This document shows, piece by piece, positions 54,098 through 62,131 of a DNA stretch of 64,000 nucleotides. A model generated the notes under the pieces. It did no database searches, was not told the DNA's origin, and saw nothing but the letters and a program-made list of their open reading frames with translations. Origin of the DNA: Leptospira haakeii (GTDB lineage Bacteria > Spirochaetota > Leptospiria > Leptospirales > Leptospiraceae). Each line of letters starts with the position of its first letter. Position 1 is the first letter of the stretch. A program made the translations under genes and the position numbers. The stretch covers positions 62,001 through 126,000 of the forward strand of contig NZ_NPEG01000001.1 of the NCBI RefSeq assembly GCF_002812045.1, written 5' to 3'.

Positions 54098-54889
54098 ATG
54101 AAAAACGGTATAGAGAAACTAAATCTATTCATCAACAAAGTGAATGAGTTTGCTTCGAATGACGAAGTAATTGAAGGCGTCGCAGTAGCCGGCTCATTCA
54201 TTTCCAAGGAACTTGATGAATATTCTGATATTGATTTTGTCATAGTTTTGAAAGATGGAATTCAATATCAGAAAAAAGAGATGATCGGTTTCGCGAAAAA
54301 TTTCGGACCTTTAGTATCAGCATTTACTGGTGAACATGTTGGAGAGAAAAGGTTATTAATTTGTCTATATGAGAACCCATTTCTTCATGTTGATTTTAAG
54401 TTTATCCAACTTTCTGAGTTAAAAGAAAGAATCGAAAATCCCGTTTTTACTTATCAGAACAACAAACAGATCCCATTCATCATCGAATCAACGAAAGCAG
54501 AATGGCCGAATCCGGATTTCCAATGGATAGAAGATAGATTTTGGGTTTGGGTACATTACGCCGGAACTAAGTTAGGGAGAGGAGAGTATTTCGAGACGAT
54601 TGATTTTTTGTCATTCGTAAGAAATATAGTTTTAGGCCCTATGCTCCATCTCAAAAACAAATCGCTTCCTCGTGGGGTTAGGAAATTAGAATTCATCATT
54701 GATCCAATCGATTTGGAAAAACTAAAATCTACAATTCCGAGTTATGATTTTAAATCGATTAAGGACAGCATACTGAGTTCAGTTAAGCTATACCAAGAAT
54801 TGAGATTGGTACTTTATCATTCTGAAATAAAAAACTTATCCAAAGCAGAAAACTATGCTTTGGACTATTTGAAAAATATTAGCAAATAA
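54098..54889 (+). CDS. Nucleotidyltransferase domain protein (aminoglycoside adenylyltransferase-like)
   Basis: The 263-residue protein has the minimal nucleotidyltransferase motif AVAGSFISKELDEYSDIDFV (G-S-x9-D-x-D, residues about 31-50), which binds two metals and NTP, and a helical C-terminal part with FWVWVHYAGTKLGRGEYFET. It resembles small-molecule adenylyltransferases, but the substrate is not known. It is 11 bases after the reductase gene. A short hairpin follows at its stop. Confidence 0.8.
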   Translation: MKNGIEKLNLFINKVNEFASNDEVIEGVAVAGSFISKELDEYSDIDFVIVLKDGIQYQKKEMIGFAKNFGPLVSAFTGEHVGEKRLLICLYENPFLHVDFKFIQLSELKERIENPVFTYQNNKQIPFIIESTKAEWPNPDFQWIEDRFWVWVHYAGTKLGRGEYFETIDFLSFVRNIVLGPMLHLKNKSLPRGVRKLEFIIDPIDLEKLKSTIPSYDFKSIKDSILSSVKLYQELRLVLYHSEIKNLSKAENYALDYLKNISK

Positions 54890-54890
54890 G

Positions 54891-54910
54891 CTCATGGGCG
54901 AACATGAGCA
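54891..54910. terminator. Hairpin between the nucleotidyltransferase and GFA genes
   Basis: GCTCATG-GGCGAA-CATGAGC is a perfect 7-bp hairpin lying between two convergent genes. Its core CATGGGCGAACATG recurs in the larger hairpin at 57181-57223. It has no T-run on either side, so it may be a weak terminator. Confidence 0.45.
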
Positions 54911-54923
54911 TATCCGTCGAAAA

Positions 54924-55340
54924 TTAACCTGTCGGCATCTTCTCAAACGTTTTTAATGAAGGATCGATTGGATCCCAATCTAACCCACGAACTTTGTAAG
55001 TAAGCACATGAGGTGTAAACCGACTAGGCTCATCTAAACTTCCCGCATGAACCGCAATCATGTCCGGCATTGCAGCAAAGCGAAGATAAACCGGTGTTCC
55101 GCACGTTGGACAAAAGGAGTGGATCTTAATATTACCACTGTCGCCCGCAACTTCCCAATGGGTTGCCTCTCCTGTAATTGCCATCTCGGCTCTTGCAGGA
55201 AAAGTAAGATAAGATCCATGTCCAGTGCCACTTCTAAGTTGGCAGTCGCGACATTGACAATGATTTTGAAAGACCGGTTCGTGTTTGGTTGTATAGCGGA
55301 TTGCACCGCAAGCACATCCGCCAGTATAAGCTTTAGTCAT
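54924..55340 (-). CDS. GFA-family (CENP-V/Gfa) zinc protein
   Basis: The 138-residue protein has the Gfa zinc-binding cysteines: Cys9 and Cys11 (GGCACG), Cys28, Cys30 and Cys33 (HCQCRDC) and Cys77 and Cys80 (CPTCGTPVY). The family includes S-(hydroxymethyl)glutathione synthase-like proteins; stand-alone members mostly have no proven role. It overlaps the next gene by 4 bases and is probably the last gene of an ArsR-SRPBCC-GFA operon. Confidence 0.9.
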   Translation of the reverse strand: MTKAYTGGCACGAIRYTTKHEPVFQNHCQCRDCQLRSGTGHGSYLTFPARAEMAITGEATHWEVAGDSGNIKIHSFCPTCGTPVYLRFAAMPDMIAVHAGSLDEPSRFTPHVLTYKVRGLDWDPIDPSLKTFEKMPTG

Positions 55341-55816
55341 GAGAGAGTTCCATTAGAACTAGACTTTGGCTTAGCGAATACATCGATGCCCTGCCCCGTT
55401 TCCAATAAAGATTTCAGACTGGAAAGAACGATCGGCCAACCTTGTTGGATTCCTTTTGCCATTCCACTACCTGCTTCTAGTTCATCATGAGTAACCGTTA
55501 GTCTCACCATATCGTCATAAGCTTCTACATTAAAAGTCACTCGGCTATAACTTTCAGGATCAGCTGCTTGTGAAGGACTTGCCCAAGTAATTACTAGACG
55601 AGTCGGAGGAACAACTTCGACAACCTTTCCTACAATATTAACTGTACGATCGTTAGCACGCACATGTTCCCAGCTAGACTCAGGTTTCCAGTCGGAAATA
55701 TTTTCATGACCCCAATAGAGACGTGTAATCTCCGGCTTCATAATTGCCTCGAACACTTTCTCCGGCGTCGAACGTATATAGGTTACGTAAACAAAGCTAG
55801 TCTTCTCTTTACTCAT
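55337..55816 (-). CDS. SRPBCC (AHSA1-like) domain protein
   Basis: This protein of about 159 residues is a single START/AHSA1-type beta-helix domain: YVTYIRSTPEKVFEAIMKPE, LYWGHENISDWKPESSWEHV, VVPPTRLVITW and a C-terminal helix GWPIVLSSLKSLLETG. The ATG at 55816 follows AAGGAGAG; the in-frame TTG at 55831 is rejected. It overlaps the ArsR stop by 8 bases. ArsR-SRPBCC pairs are common, and the SRPBCC cavity may bind a small hydrophobic ligand sensed by the system. Confidence 0.88.
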   Translation of the reverse strand: MSKEKTSFVYVTYIRSTPEKVFEAIMKPEITRLYWGHENISDWKPESSWEHVRANDRTVNIVGKVVEVVPPTRLVITWASPSQAADPESYSRVTFNVEAYDDMVRLTVTHDELEAGSGMAKGIQQGWPIVLSSLKSLLETGQGIDVFAKPKSSSNGTLS

Positions 55817-56132
55817 TATTCTCTCCTTCAAGTTCCTTCTTCAGGTCATGCAACAGACTAAGTCGCTGGTGTTCGAATTTTCGCACCCAACGTTCATACA
55901 CCTCGTGTAATGGCACGGGATTGATGAAATGTAACTTCTCTCGACCACGCCAAACAGTGCTGATCAGATTGGCAGCCTCAAGTATCCCGATATGCTGAGT
56001 GGTCGATTGCCGAGTCATATCAAGGTGCTGACAAAGTTGGCCTAAAGTTTGGCCATTCTTCTCGTATAGAAGATCCAACAGCTTTCTTCGTGTCGGGTCT
56101 CCCAGCGCCTTGAAAACATTATCAGCATCCAT
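55809..56132 (-). CDS. ArsR-family transcriptional repressor (first pair)
   Basis: The 107-residue protein is a winged-helix ArsR regulator: FKALGDPTRRKLLDLLYEKN at the N-terminus, LGQLCQHLDMTRQSTTQHIG as the recognition helix region, then a wing. It lacks the usual metal-binding CxC motif, so it probably responds to a different signal. A palindromic candidate operator is 25 bases upstream (56157-56176). It leads the ArsR-SRPBCC-GFA unit. Confidence 0.92.
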   Translation of the reverse strand: MDADNVFKALGDPTRRKLLDLLYEKNGQTLGQLCQHLDMTRQSTTQHIGILEAANLISTVWRGREKLHFINPVPLHEVYERWVRKFEHQRLSLLHDLKKELEGENNE

Positions 56133-56156
56133 TCGTTACGTTTGTAAAAAAATAAT

Positions 56157-56176
56157 ATGCAGGCATTCACCTGCAT
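56157..56176. promoter_or_regulatory. Candidate ArsR operator, first pair
   Basis: ATGCAGG-CATTCA-CCTGCAT is a perfect 7-bp-arm inverted repeat, 25 bases upstream of the ArsR start in the space shared with the divergent VOC gene. Length and position suit binding by a dimeric winged-helix repressor. Confidence 0.5.
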
Positions 56177-56280
56177 GTCAAGTAAAATATCCGAAAAATT
56201 ACCGACCAATAGATTGATAAATGAATCAACCATATGGACAATAGCGGCGGCTATTACGGACCTAACGGAGGAAGCGGAAA

Positions 56281-56721
56281 ATGGCAGTGAAACGAATGGA
56301 CAATGTCGGCATCGTCGTGGAAGACCTTCCAGCCACGATTGCTATATTCCAAGAGATAGGTTTAGAGTTAGAAGGACAGATGAGGATCGAGGGATCCTGG
56401 GCAGATCATGTCGTAGGGCTTGAAGGAATGCAAGTCGACATGGCAATGATGAAAACACCCGATGGGCATAGCAGATTGGAATTGTCTAAGTTTATAAAAC
56501 CGAAGGCAATCAGCCGGGAACCGAAAAATTCTCCTTCCAACACTTTAGGTTATCTTCGTGTAATGTTTGCAGTCACAGATATCAAGGACACAGTCGCTCG
56601 TCTCGAAACTCATGGAGTAAAACTAGTCGGCAAATTGGAACAATACGAAGATAGTTATCTTCTATGTTATTTGCGAACCCCCGAAGGTTTTATCATCGCA
56701 TTAGCCGAAGAACTGAAATAA
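56281..56721 (+). CDS. VOC (glyoxalase/bleomycin resistance) family protein
   Basis: The 146-residue protein has two VOC-type beta-alpha-beta-beta-beta modules: RMDNVGIVVEDLPATIAIFQ near residue 6, then GYLRVMFAVTDIKDTVARLE near 100. It also has HSRLELSKF and CYLRTPEGFIIALAE, where the metal-binding Glu is expected. Such proteins include glyoxalase I, dioxygenases and drug-binding proteins. It is divergent from the ArsR gene and may share its control. Confidence 0.88.
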   Translation: MAVKRMDNVGIVVEDLPATIAIFQEIGLELEGQMRIEGSWADHVVGLEGMQVDMAMMKTPDGHSRLELSKFIKPKAISREPKNSPSNTLGYLRVMFAVTDIKDTVARLETHGVKLVGKLEQYEDSYLLCYLRTPEGFIIALAEELK

Positions 56722-56773
56722 GATCTTAATGATTAAAAGAAACGTTTAAAAACAAAAAAGGTATTGGATCAAA

Positions 56774-57130
56774 ATGGAAAATTCGAAAGTTTTCGCAATG
56801 TCTTTCTCAAAAGTTTATCCTATGTATATTCAAAAGGCAGAACGAAAAGGACGAACTAAAGCAGAAGTAGATAAGATCATTTATTGGCTTACCGGATACG
56901 ATTCTAAAAGTTTTCAAAAACAACTTAAGAATGAAGTGAACTTCCAGGAATTTTTTGATCAGGCACCTCATTTAAATGATAATGTTTCACAGATCAAAGG
57001 AGTAGTTTGCGGCATTCGCGTAGAAGATATAGAAGATAAACTTATGCAGAAGATTCGTTACTTAGATAAGTTGATCGATGAATTGGCTAAAGGAAAGGCC
57101 ATGGAAAAAATATTACGCGGATCTGTTTAG
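56774..57130 (+). CDS. DUF2200 family protein
   Basis: This 118-residue protein matches the DUF2200 pattern: [36 protein letters not shown] and [20 protein letters not shown]. The family is small, cytoplasmic and uncharacterised. It is followed by a large GC-rich hairpin (57181-57223) that separates it from the convergent SRPBCC gene. Confidence 0.88.
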   Translation: MENSKVFAMSFSKVYPMYIQKAERKGRTKAEVDKIIYWLTGYDSKSFQKQLKNEVNFQEFFDQAPHLNDNVSQIKGVVCGIRVEDIEDKLMQKIRYLDKLIDELAKGKAMEKILRGSV

Positions 57131-57180
57131 TGGATCATTTTGTTTAGATTGGAAGAAGGCCACAGATAGTTGAATCCTTA

Positions 57181-57223
57181 GCCACGTGCTTGCATGGGCG
57201 AACATGCGCCCATGCAACGTGGC
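57181..57223. terminator. Large two-part hairpin between convergent genes
   Basis: GCCACGT (57181-57187) pairs with ACGTGGC (57217-57223), enclosing GCATGGGCG (57192-57200) paired with CGCCCATGC (57207-57215). It is the strongest stem-loop in this part of the window and sits between convergent genes, so it is probably a bidirectional terminator, although no T-run of five or more follows at once. Confidence 0.6.
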
Positions 57224-57237
57224 AAGTGCCTAAAATT

Positions 57238-57756
57238 TTAGCCCTTTCTTGTGAGTTCTTCCAATAGTTTATCGAGCACTATGCAGATATCTTTCCAAGC
57301 CTCGACTGCGCCAATCTCCATCTCACGTACTTCTGCGGAAGCGAATTTAACCGCGTGAGTCAAAAGAGTTAGATTGCCTTCAGTTGTGAAGGTGCGAGAC
57401 TCTACGGTAGCATCCGGATTGGTCGGGCCTTCCGGATTAAACGTGGACATATCAGTCGCATAATTTTCGTTATTCGCAAATTTCTCAGGAACAATCACTT
57501 CCAGGAATTTTCCATAAACGCCCATTTGGGTACCTTTTTGATCCACAAAGACGTACAGGTAATTGCCGCCAACTCTAAGATCGTTTTCTATCTTTTCGAG
57601 AGTCCAACCCTCTGGGCCAGTCAACCAACGGCGCATTAGCTCGGGTTTCGTGAAACAGTCGAATACCAATTGACGAGGCGCGGCAAAATAACGTGTAGCG
57701 ACAACTTCTCTTTCGCCTCGAAGCTCTACCTTCAGTTCTTTTAGATCTGCTTTCAT
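57238..57756 (-). CDS. SRPBCC (AHSA1-like) domain protein (second pair)
   Basis: The 172-residue protein is a second AHSA1-type domain: VVATRYFAAPRQLVFDCFTK, LMRRWLTGPEGWT, GGNYLYVFVDQKGTQMGVYG and a C-terminal helix WKDICIVLDKLLEELTRK. It is only distantly similar to the SRPBCC protein at 55337 and has a longer N-terminus. It is encoded 2 bases after the second ArsR gene. The pair looks richer in G+C than the neighbours by eye, a possible sign of transfer. Confidence 0.88.
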   Translation of the reverse strand: MKADLKELKVELRGEREVVATRYFAAPRQLVFDCFTKPELMRRWLTGPEGWTLEKIENDLRVGGNYLYVFVDQKGTQMGVYGKFLEVIVPEKFANNENYATDMSTFNPEGPTNPDATVESRTFTTEGNLTLLTHAVKFASAEVREMEIGAVEAWKDICIVLDKLLEELTRKG

Positions 57757-57758
57757 TT

Positions 57759-58097
57759 CTATTCATCTCCTATTGTTTGCATCGTCTTCAATTCTTCGAG
57801 TAGCCCATCGAGTACTAGATAACGTTTTTCCCACATCTGGCGATACTTCTCAATCCAATCCGTCGCTTTTTTGAGCGGCGCAGTTTCAAGCCTGCGAGGG
57901 CGCTCCTGGGCGCGGATTGTAGTCGAGATAAGGCCCGCCTCCTCCAAAACTTTTAGATGCCTTGAAATGGCCGGCTGGCTCATTTTAAAGGGTTTGGCAA
58001 GCTCCATGACCGTTGAGTCACCTTTTGCGAGACGCATAAGTATCGCGCGGCGAGTTGGGTCGGCAAGCGCGGCAAATGTAGAGTCGAGATTTTGCAT
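57759..58097 (-). CDS. ArsR-family transcriptional repressor (second pair)
   Basis: This 112-residue winged-helix regulator shows FAALADPTRRAILMRLAKGD, VMELAKPFKMSQPAISRHLK (recognition helix) and VLEEAGLISTTIRAQERPRR (wing). It lacks a metal-site CxC. The gene leads directly into the SRPBCC gene. A perfect 11-bp-arm palindrome ends 7 bases before its start (58105-58134) and would cover the promoter, giving autorepression. The SRPBCC-coupled ArsR group (often called SdpR-like) is frequent in soil bacteria. Confidence 0.93.
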   Translation of the reverse strand: MQNLDSTFAALADPTRRAILMRLAKGDSTVMELAKPFKMSQPAISRHLKVLEEAGLISTTIRAQERPRRLETAPLKKATDWIEKYRQMWEKRYLVLDGLLEELKTMQTIGDE

Positions 58098-58104
58098 ATC
58101 AAGT

Positions 58105-58134
58105 TTATTATATAATTATCTAGTTATATAATAA
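58105..58134. promoter_or_regulatory. Candidate ArsR operator, second pair
   Basis: TTATTATATAA (58105-58115) and TTATATAATAA (58124-58134) are perfect 11-base inverted arms separated by TTATCTAG. The right part also resembles a -10 region of the minus-strand promoter. It sits 7 bases before the ArsR ATG. Confidence 0.6.
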
Positions 58135-58233
58135 AGAAATGTCAATCTTTTTTTGCGGTTTCTTAATCAAAGATAGAACTATAATTTGTGGAATTAATGG
58201 GTATTCGGGCCTTTGCGAGCCCGGAGCGCAATA

Positions 58234-59571
58234 TTAGAGCCTCTCGTATCGTCGCCGAAACTCTTCGTTCGGGATCCGATCTTCTCCGGATCGTCGAAGA
58301 TCAGGCAAAAGCCCGTTTACAAAGTACATTTCAATCTCTCCTTTGTTTTTAGCTGGTATGGCACCTCTGTATTCACAATCGAAGAAATCCTTTACTAGTT
58401 CATATGTAGTACCGGAAATATTAATACGACCAGGAATGCCGGACGATTCACATCGACTCGCAGTATTGACCGTGTCGCTCCATACGTCATATGCGAACTT
58501 CTTTTCGCCGATTACGCCTGCTATTAGATCACCTGAATGAATCCCAAGTCGAAGCTCCCAATATTGTAGGCCCTGATTTGTTTTGATCTCTTTCATTTGA
58601 TTCATGAATGCTTGGATTTCCAGAGCGGCCATCACACAGTCGACGGAGTGTGTAGCATTTGATTCAGGGATACCACCAGCAAACATGTAGCTGTCCCCGA
58701 TTGTCTTGAGCTTCTCTAGATTATGCCTTACCATTACGCTATCAAAATAAGAGAAACAACGGTCTAGCTCTGCGACAAGTTCTGTTGGAGATAGAGTTTC
58801 CGCGATCTGAGTAAAACCTTTGAAGTCGGTAAAACAAACCGTTGCACTACGATGCAGTCGAGGTTCGGAAACTCCCTTCTCTTTTAACTCTTGGGCAATT
58901 TCTTCCGGTAATATATTAAGAAGTAATTGCTCGGACTTTTTATGTTCTTCAGTCAACTTTGCTTCTGCCGTATCTACCGCCTTTACAAATTGGTAAACAA
59001 CCAGAACAAAAGTAAAACATAGCAATATCAGAGGAGGCATAAGATACTCGGCTGGCACTACCCATCTCGGCGGACCAAATATCGCATGCCCGCCTAAAAC
59101 TTTATAATAATACTGGGTAGAAACAAAAAGCCCTAAAGGCAAAATAGAGATTATGATCCTTACAGCATTAAACTTCTTAGAGATCATTAGAAATGACAAA
59201 GTAGAAGTAAGTAAAAACCCTAAATATGCGGGATCATCCGCTTGAGACATTGTCAGTGCTAAAAGGTGATAATTAACTGCGATTAATGTAATTACCGCAG
59301 ATAAATTATAATAACGTAATCTTAATAAATAAAATGCAATTAGCACCGGAATGATAAGAAGGAAATAATGGATAAAAGAGAAAGTATGGGTTTCAGGAGG
59401 TTCATTAAAATAGATTGAGACTGTTAGCAGTGTCGGGATCACAATCATACTCAATTGAGTGTAAAATGTAGTTCGGACCGGTCTTGCTTCGGATTCAGTC
59501 AAACCACTAGTGATTTTTTTACTTTGAAACCAATCTCGTATCGTATCATATATATCAGTTACCCTTTTCAT
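58234..59571 (-). CDS. Membrane adenylate cyclase (class III)
   Basis: The 445-residue protein has an N-terminal membrane region with six hydrophobic segments (about 30-190), a linker helix (KKSEQLLLNILPEEIAQELK) and a class III cyclase domain (about 235-425). Metal-binding aspartates are in VCFTDFKGF and KTIGDSYMF; the Lys in LEKLKTIGD and the Asp in YDVWSDTVN are the usual ATP-specifying residues, so cAMP is the likely product. It is the signalling form common in leptospires, which have many such cyclases. The sensed signal is unknown. Confidence 0.92.
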   Translation of the reverse strand: MKRVTDIYDTIRDWFQSKKITSGLTESEARPVRTTFYTQLSMIVIPTLLTVSIYFNEPPETHTFSFIHYFLLIIPVLIAFYLLRLRYYNLSAVITLIAVNYHLLALTMSQADDPAYLGFLLTSTLSFLMISKKFNAVRIIISILPLGLFVSTQYYYKVLGGHAIFGPPRWVVPAEYLMPPLILLCFTFVLVVYQFVKAVDTAEAKLTEEHKKSEQLLLNILPEEIAQELKEKGVSEPRLHRSATVCFTDFKGFTQIAETLSPTELVAELDRCFSYFDSVMVRHNLEKLKTIGDSYMFAGGIPESNATHSVDCVMAALEIQAFMNQMKEIKTNQGLQYWELRLGIHSGDLIAGVIGEKKFAYDVWSDTVNTASRCESSGIPGRINISGTTYELVKDFFDCEYRGAIPAKNKGEIEMYFVNGLLPDLRRSGEDRIPNEEFRRRYERL

Positions 59572-59641
59572 TCCTTCATTCGCCTTCTTTCTATCCTTTC
59601 AAAAAATCGGTTCTGCTTCAAACGAACTCAAATAGTTCCGC

Positions 59642-60850
59642 CTAACGCGCGAGATCCTGTAACTGTTTCACCTTCTGATCCTTCTCAGGAGACTCATAGG
59701 CTTTCAAGGAGAAAGTATTCAGATTATACTCCTTAGTAGTATAGTTTTCCTTATTATAAGGACCAACTAACTCTTTATCAGGCTCAGTAGTTTTTGCTGC
59801 AAGGATCCTTCTCATTCCTTCTTCTCCTTGCCCGAACCAATCTGGATCTACAGCAAGATTTACCCTATGACCTCTCAATTGGGTCAAGGCATAAGGGCCC
59901 TCGTATCCACTTTCTCGGATCAATTTGCCGAAAAACAAAAATTCGACTTCTTGCCTTCCTGCATTCAATTTTCCATCGAAACTTGCCCAAGCTATTGGAT
60001 CCCCATTTCCGGCATTCACAAGATTAGCTTCTAAATGATAGGTCCCAGCCTTGAATACGTTTACTCCAGTCTTTACGCTCAACGAGCCATCTCTTGGAAC
60101 ATCTAGAAAATATCCGCTCCATTCTGCAGGTTGGTAAGGAGAAGAGAAGAAGGAGGATAGGACTTTGCCCTGCTTCTTCTCCTTAGCGTATTCAAACTCT
60201 ACCTCCAGGAACATATCTCCCCAATCCTTGTAGGTGGGCCTCCATTCGAATGTGAAAATATTATCCTTAGCATGAGCATCCCCATCTATACCCTTGTCAT
60301 TTCCGTCGGGAGGAAGAGCCACAAATTTGTTTCCGTCGAATTCTTTCCAAAGTTTTACATTACGGATATTTAATGGGACTTTTTCAAAATTGCTCGTATT
60401 GAAACATTCCAAAGTGATATGAAGAGGGTCCTTCACACCTATCGCTGCCCATTGTAAAGGTTGTAATTTACAGGAGTACCCGTTTGGTTTTTTATCCTCA
60501 GGTTTATCCACCATTGCGATAGGAGAAAGTTGGATAAAATAAGGGTTCGTGAGATCTTCGTTGAACTTGCTCAAAGGCCTTGAGTTAGGCGGATATTCCG
60601 ACCATTCTAAATAATCTTTTAAAATTTTTTCCGGAGGAATAGACTCATCCAAACTTTCCAAAAAATTTGGATTCTCCGATGCAGAACTACCACCTGGTGG
60701 ACTTCCTTTCGCCATCCATTCTGCTTTTGCTTTTTTCTCTTCTTCTGATAAAAACCAACCGTTCTCTTCAGCTTCATCCCTTAATAGATAGAAAACCAAG
60801 GCAGCCGCTATAGCAATGCCAAGGTAGATAAAAATTTTTTTTTGACTCAT
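59642..60850 (-). CDS. Hypothetical anchored protein with beta-rich extracytoplasmic domain
   Basis: The 402-residue protein has one N-terminal membrane anchor (IFIYLGIAIAAALVFYLL), an acidic and Gly/Ser-rich linker (about 25-75) and a beta-rich remainder with aromatic residues (YKDWGDMFLEVEFEYAKEKK, AEWSGYFLDVPRDGSLSVKT). Mixed Asp/Trp/Gly patterns suggest a repeat of small beta domains, but I recognise no family. It probably faces the periplasm. It is flanked upstream by a 418-base gap and downstream by the cyclase gene. Confidence 0.65.
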   Translation of the reverse strand: MSQKKIFIYLGIAIAAALVFYLLRDEAEENGWFLSEEEKKAKAEWMAKGSPPGGSSASENPNFLESLDESIPPEKILKDYLEWSEYPPNSRPLSKFNEDLTNPYFIQLSPIAMVDKPEDKKPNGYSCKLQPLQWAAIGVKDPLHITLECFNTSNFEKVPLNIRNVKLWKEFDGNKFVALPPDGNDKGIDGDAHAKDNIFTFEWRPTYKDWGDMFLEVEFEYAKEKKQGKVLSSFFSSPYQPAEWSGYFLDVPRDGSLSVKTGVNVFKAGTYHLEANLVNAGNGDPIAWASFDGKLNAGRQEVEFLFFGKLIRESGYEGPYALTQLRGHRVNLAVDPDWFGQGEEGMRRILAAKTTEPDKELVGPYNKENYTTKEYNLNTFSLKAYESPEKDQKVKQLQDLAR

Positions 60851-61268
60851 CTCTAATTTTTCAATGCCCAGTACAGGCTCACCTATATATGAAATGCGAG
60901 ACCATTCTCAACCTTTATTTTAAGAATCCCTAAAGAAGAAATTCGCTAACCCTTTTGGACTAATTTTATTAGAACGAATTCTTTTAGGTCTTATTATTTG
61001 ATTTGGCAATCTTCTTATTTTCCACTTACAAATCTTGTAACAATTGTTTGGAAATAAATTGTAACTAACACTGCATGCTATTGTAGCGATTGCTATATAT
61101 TATAATTTGATAATATGCTTATCTGTTTGTATTCATTTTTACATTCTACCCGTTATATTAAAAAAAGTCCAATCACTTGACTCAAAAAGCCGCTTACCCC
61201 ATACTTGTAGACCGGGAAAATCAAAAGCTATGGTTTTGGTTTTCCCAAAAGATCGGAGAATAGAGAAG
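60851..61268 (+). promoter_or_regulatory. Gene-free leader region with long hairpin before secreted hydrolase
   Basis: No gene is seen in 418 AT-rich bases. A 13-bp stem, GGGAAAATCAAAA (61214-61226) with TTTTGGTTTTCCC (61234-61246), one G-U pair and a 7-base loop, lies 22 bases before the ATG of the secreted hydrolase. The Shine-Dalgarno GGAGA follows the stem. A frame from 61107 upstream lacks a plausible signal peptide and is not the start. Confidence 0.5.
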
Positions 61269-62087
61269 ATGAAAAATTGGAAAAGTATGGTATTGGGATG
61301 TGTTTTCGCATCGTTATTTGTTGGCTCACTTTCTGCGCAAACCTATACGGTTTTCATTCACGGAAAGTCTGACAGCAACCACAACGGAGTGGGAACTACT
61401 GACGTGAATAATTATTGGGGAAGTGCACCGAACTCTGTGTCCGGAAGCAAAATTTTCGTTGGATACGACGGAACTTCTGACCCAAGAAATTATGGATCGG
61501 CAAGAGCTCAGACCAATATCACTACGGGCTTGAATACATATTGCAAGGGATCTAACTCCTGCAAGATCGTATGTCATAGCGCGGGTTGTTATGCGATTGA
61601 GTATTGGTTATCTAGCTTAGGTGGAACTACTTCTAGCAAAGGTTATAATGTAACTAAAGTTACTGCTTTAGCTTCTGCATCTGGTGGATCCGAACTTGCT
61701 TCTGCTCTGAATGGTATTACATTCGGATTTGGAGGTAACGCAATGGACAAATCCCTAATCGTTGGAACTGCTCGTGGAGCTTACAACCACAACAACACTG
61801 CAGGTATCACTGTATACCAAGTACCAGGTTATAAAGGTATGGCTGGTGCATCACTGATTCTTCCGGGCGAGGACGATTACGCAGTCGCTTTCCATTCTTC
61901 CTGTGCTTATAACAAGTCGGGCGGAGTTAGCGTTTGCCAATCTTCGTTGACTCAGAGCGAAGGTATTTGGCCGTTCAACTCGAACGTAACCTATACTCAG
62001 TTCCAAGGTCACACGAGAGCTCCTTCCGTAGGATCCTCAGGATTATACTTGAACCACAGTGAATTGAAAAACGAAGGCTGGAGATAA
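61269..62087 (+). CDS. Secreted alpha/beta hydrolase (lipase-like)
   Basis: The 272-residue protein has a signal peptide (MVLGCVFASLFVGSLSAQ) with an A-Q cleavage site and no lipobox. TVFIHGKSDSN near residue 28 is the oxyanion H-G. The nucleophile elbow reads CHSAG (Cys102-Gly106, Ser104) instead of the usual GxSxG, in IVCHSAGCYAIEYW. Asp and His candidates lie in PGEDDYAVAFH and FQGHTRAPS. Cysteine-rich, Ser/Gly-rich composition fits an extracellular enzyme. Substrate unknown; a leader hairpin precedes it. Confidence 0.75.
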   Translation: MKNWKSMVLGCVFASLFVGSLSAQTYTVFIHGKSDSNHNGVGTTDVNNYWGSAPNSVSGSKIFVGYDGTSDPRNYGSARAQTNITTGLNTYCKGSNSCKIVCHSAGCYAIEYWLSSLGGTTSSKGYNVTKVTALASASGGSELASALNGITFGFGGNAMDKSLIVGTARGAYNHNNTAGITVYQVPGYKGMAGASLILPGEDDYAVAFHSSCAYNKSGGVSVCQSSLTQSEGIWPFNSNVTYTQFQGHTRAPSVGSSGLYLNHSELKNEGWR

Positions 62088-62099
62088 TCCAATCCAAAG

Positions 62100-62125
62100 T
62101 AGCGCGTCGAAAAACCGGCGCGCTA
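62100..62125 (+). terminator. Hairpin between secreted hydrolase and lipoprotein genes
   Basis: TAGCGCG (62100-62106) pairs perfectly with CGCGCTA (62119-62125) across a 12-base loop. The next ATG is 7 bases later, with no evident ribosome-binding site, so the hairpin may terminate the first gene and also affect translation of the second. Confidence 0.5.
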
Positions 62126-62131
62126 TCGTTT

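Noticed and set aside
55047..55490. Plus-strand frame opposite the GFA and SRPBCC genes.
   Set aside because: The minus-strand proteins have clear family motifs and good ribosome-binding sites; the plus frame is Ser/Cys-rich noise.
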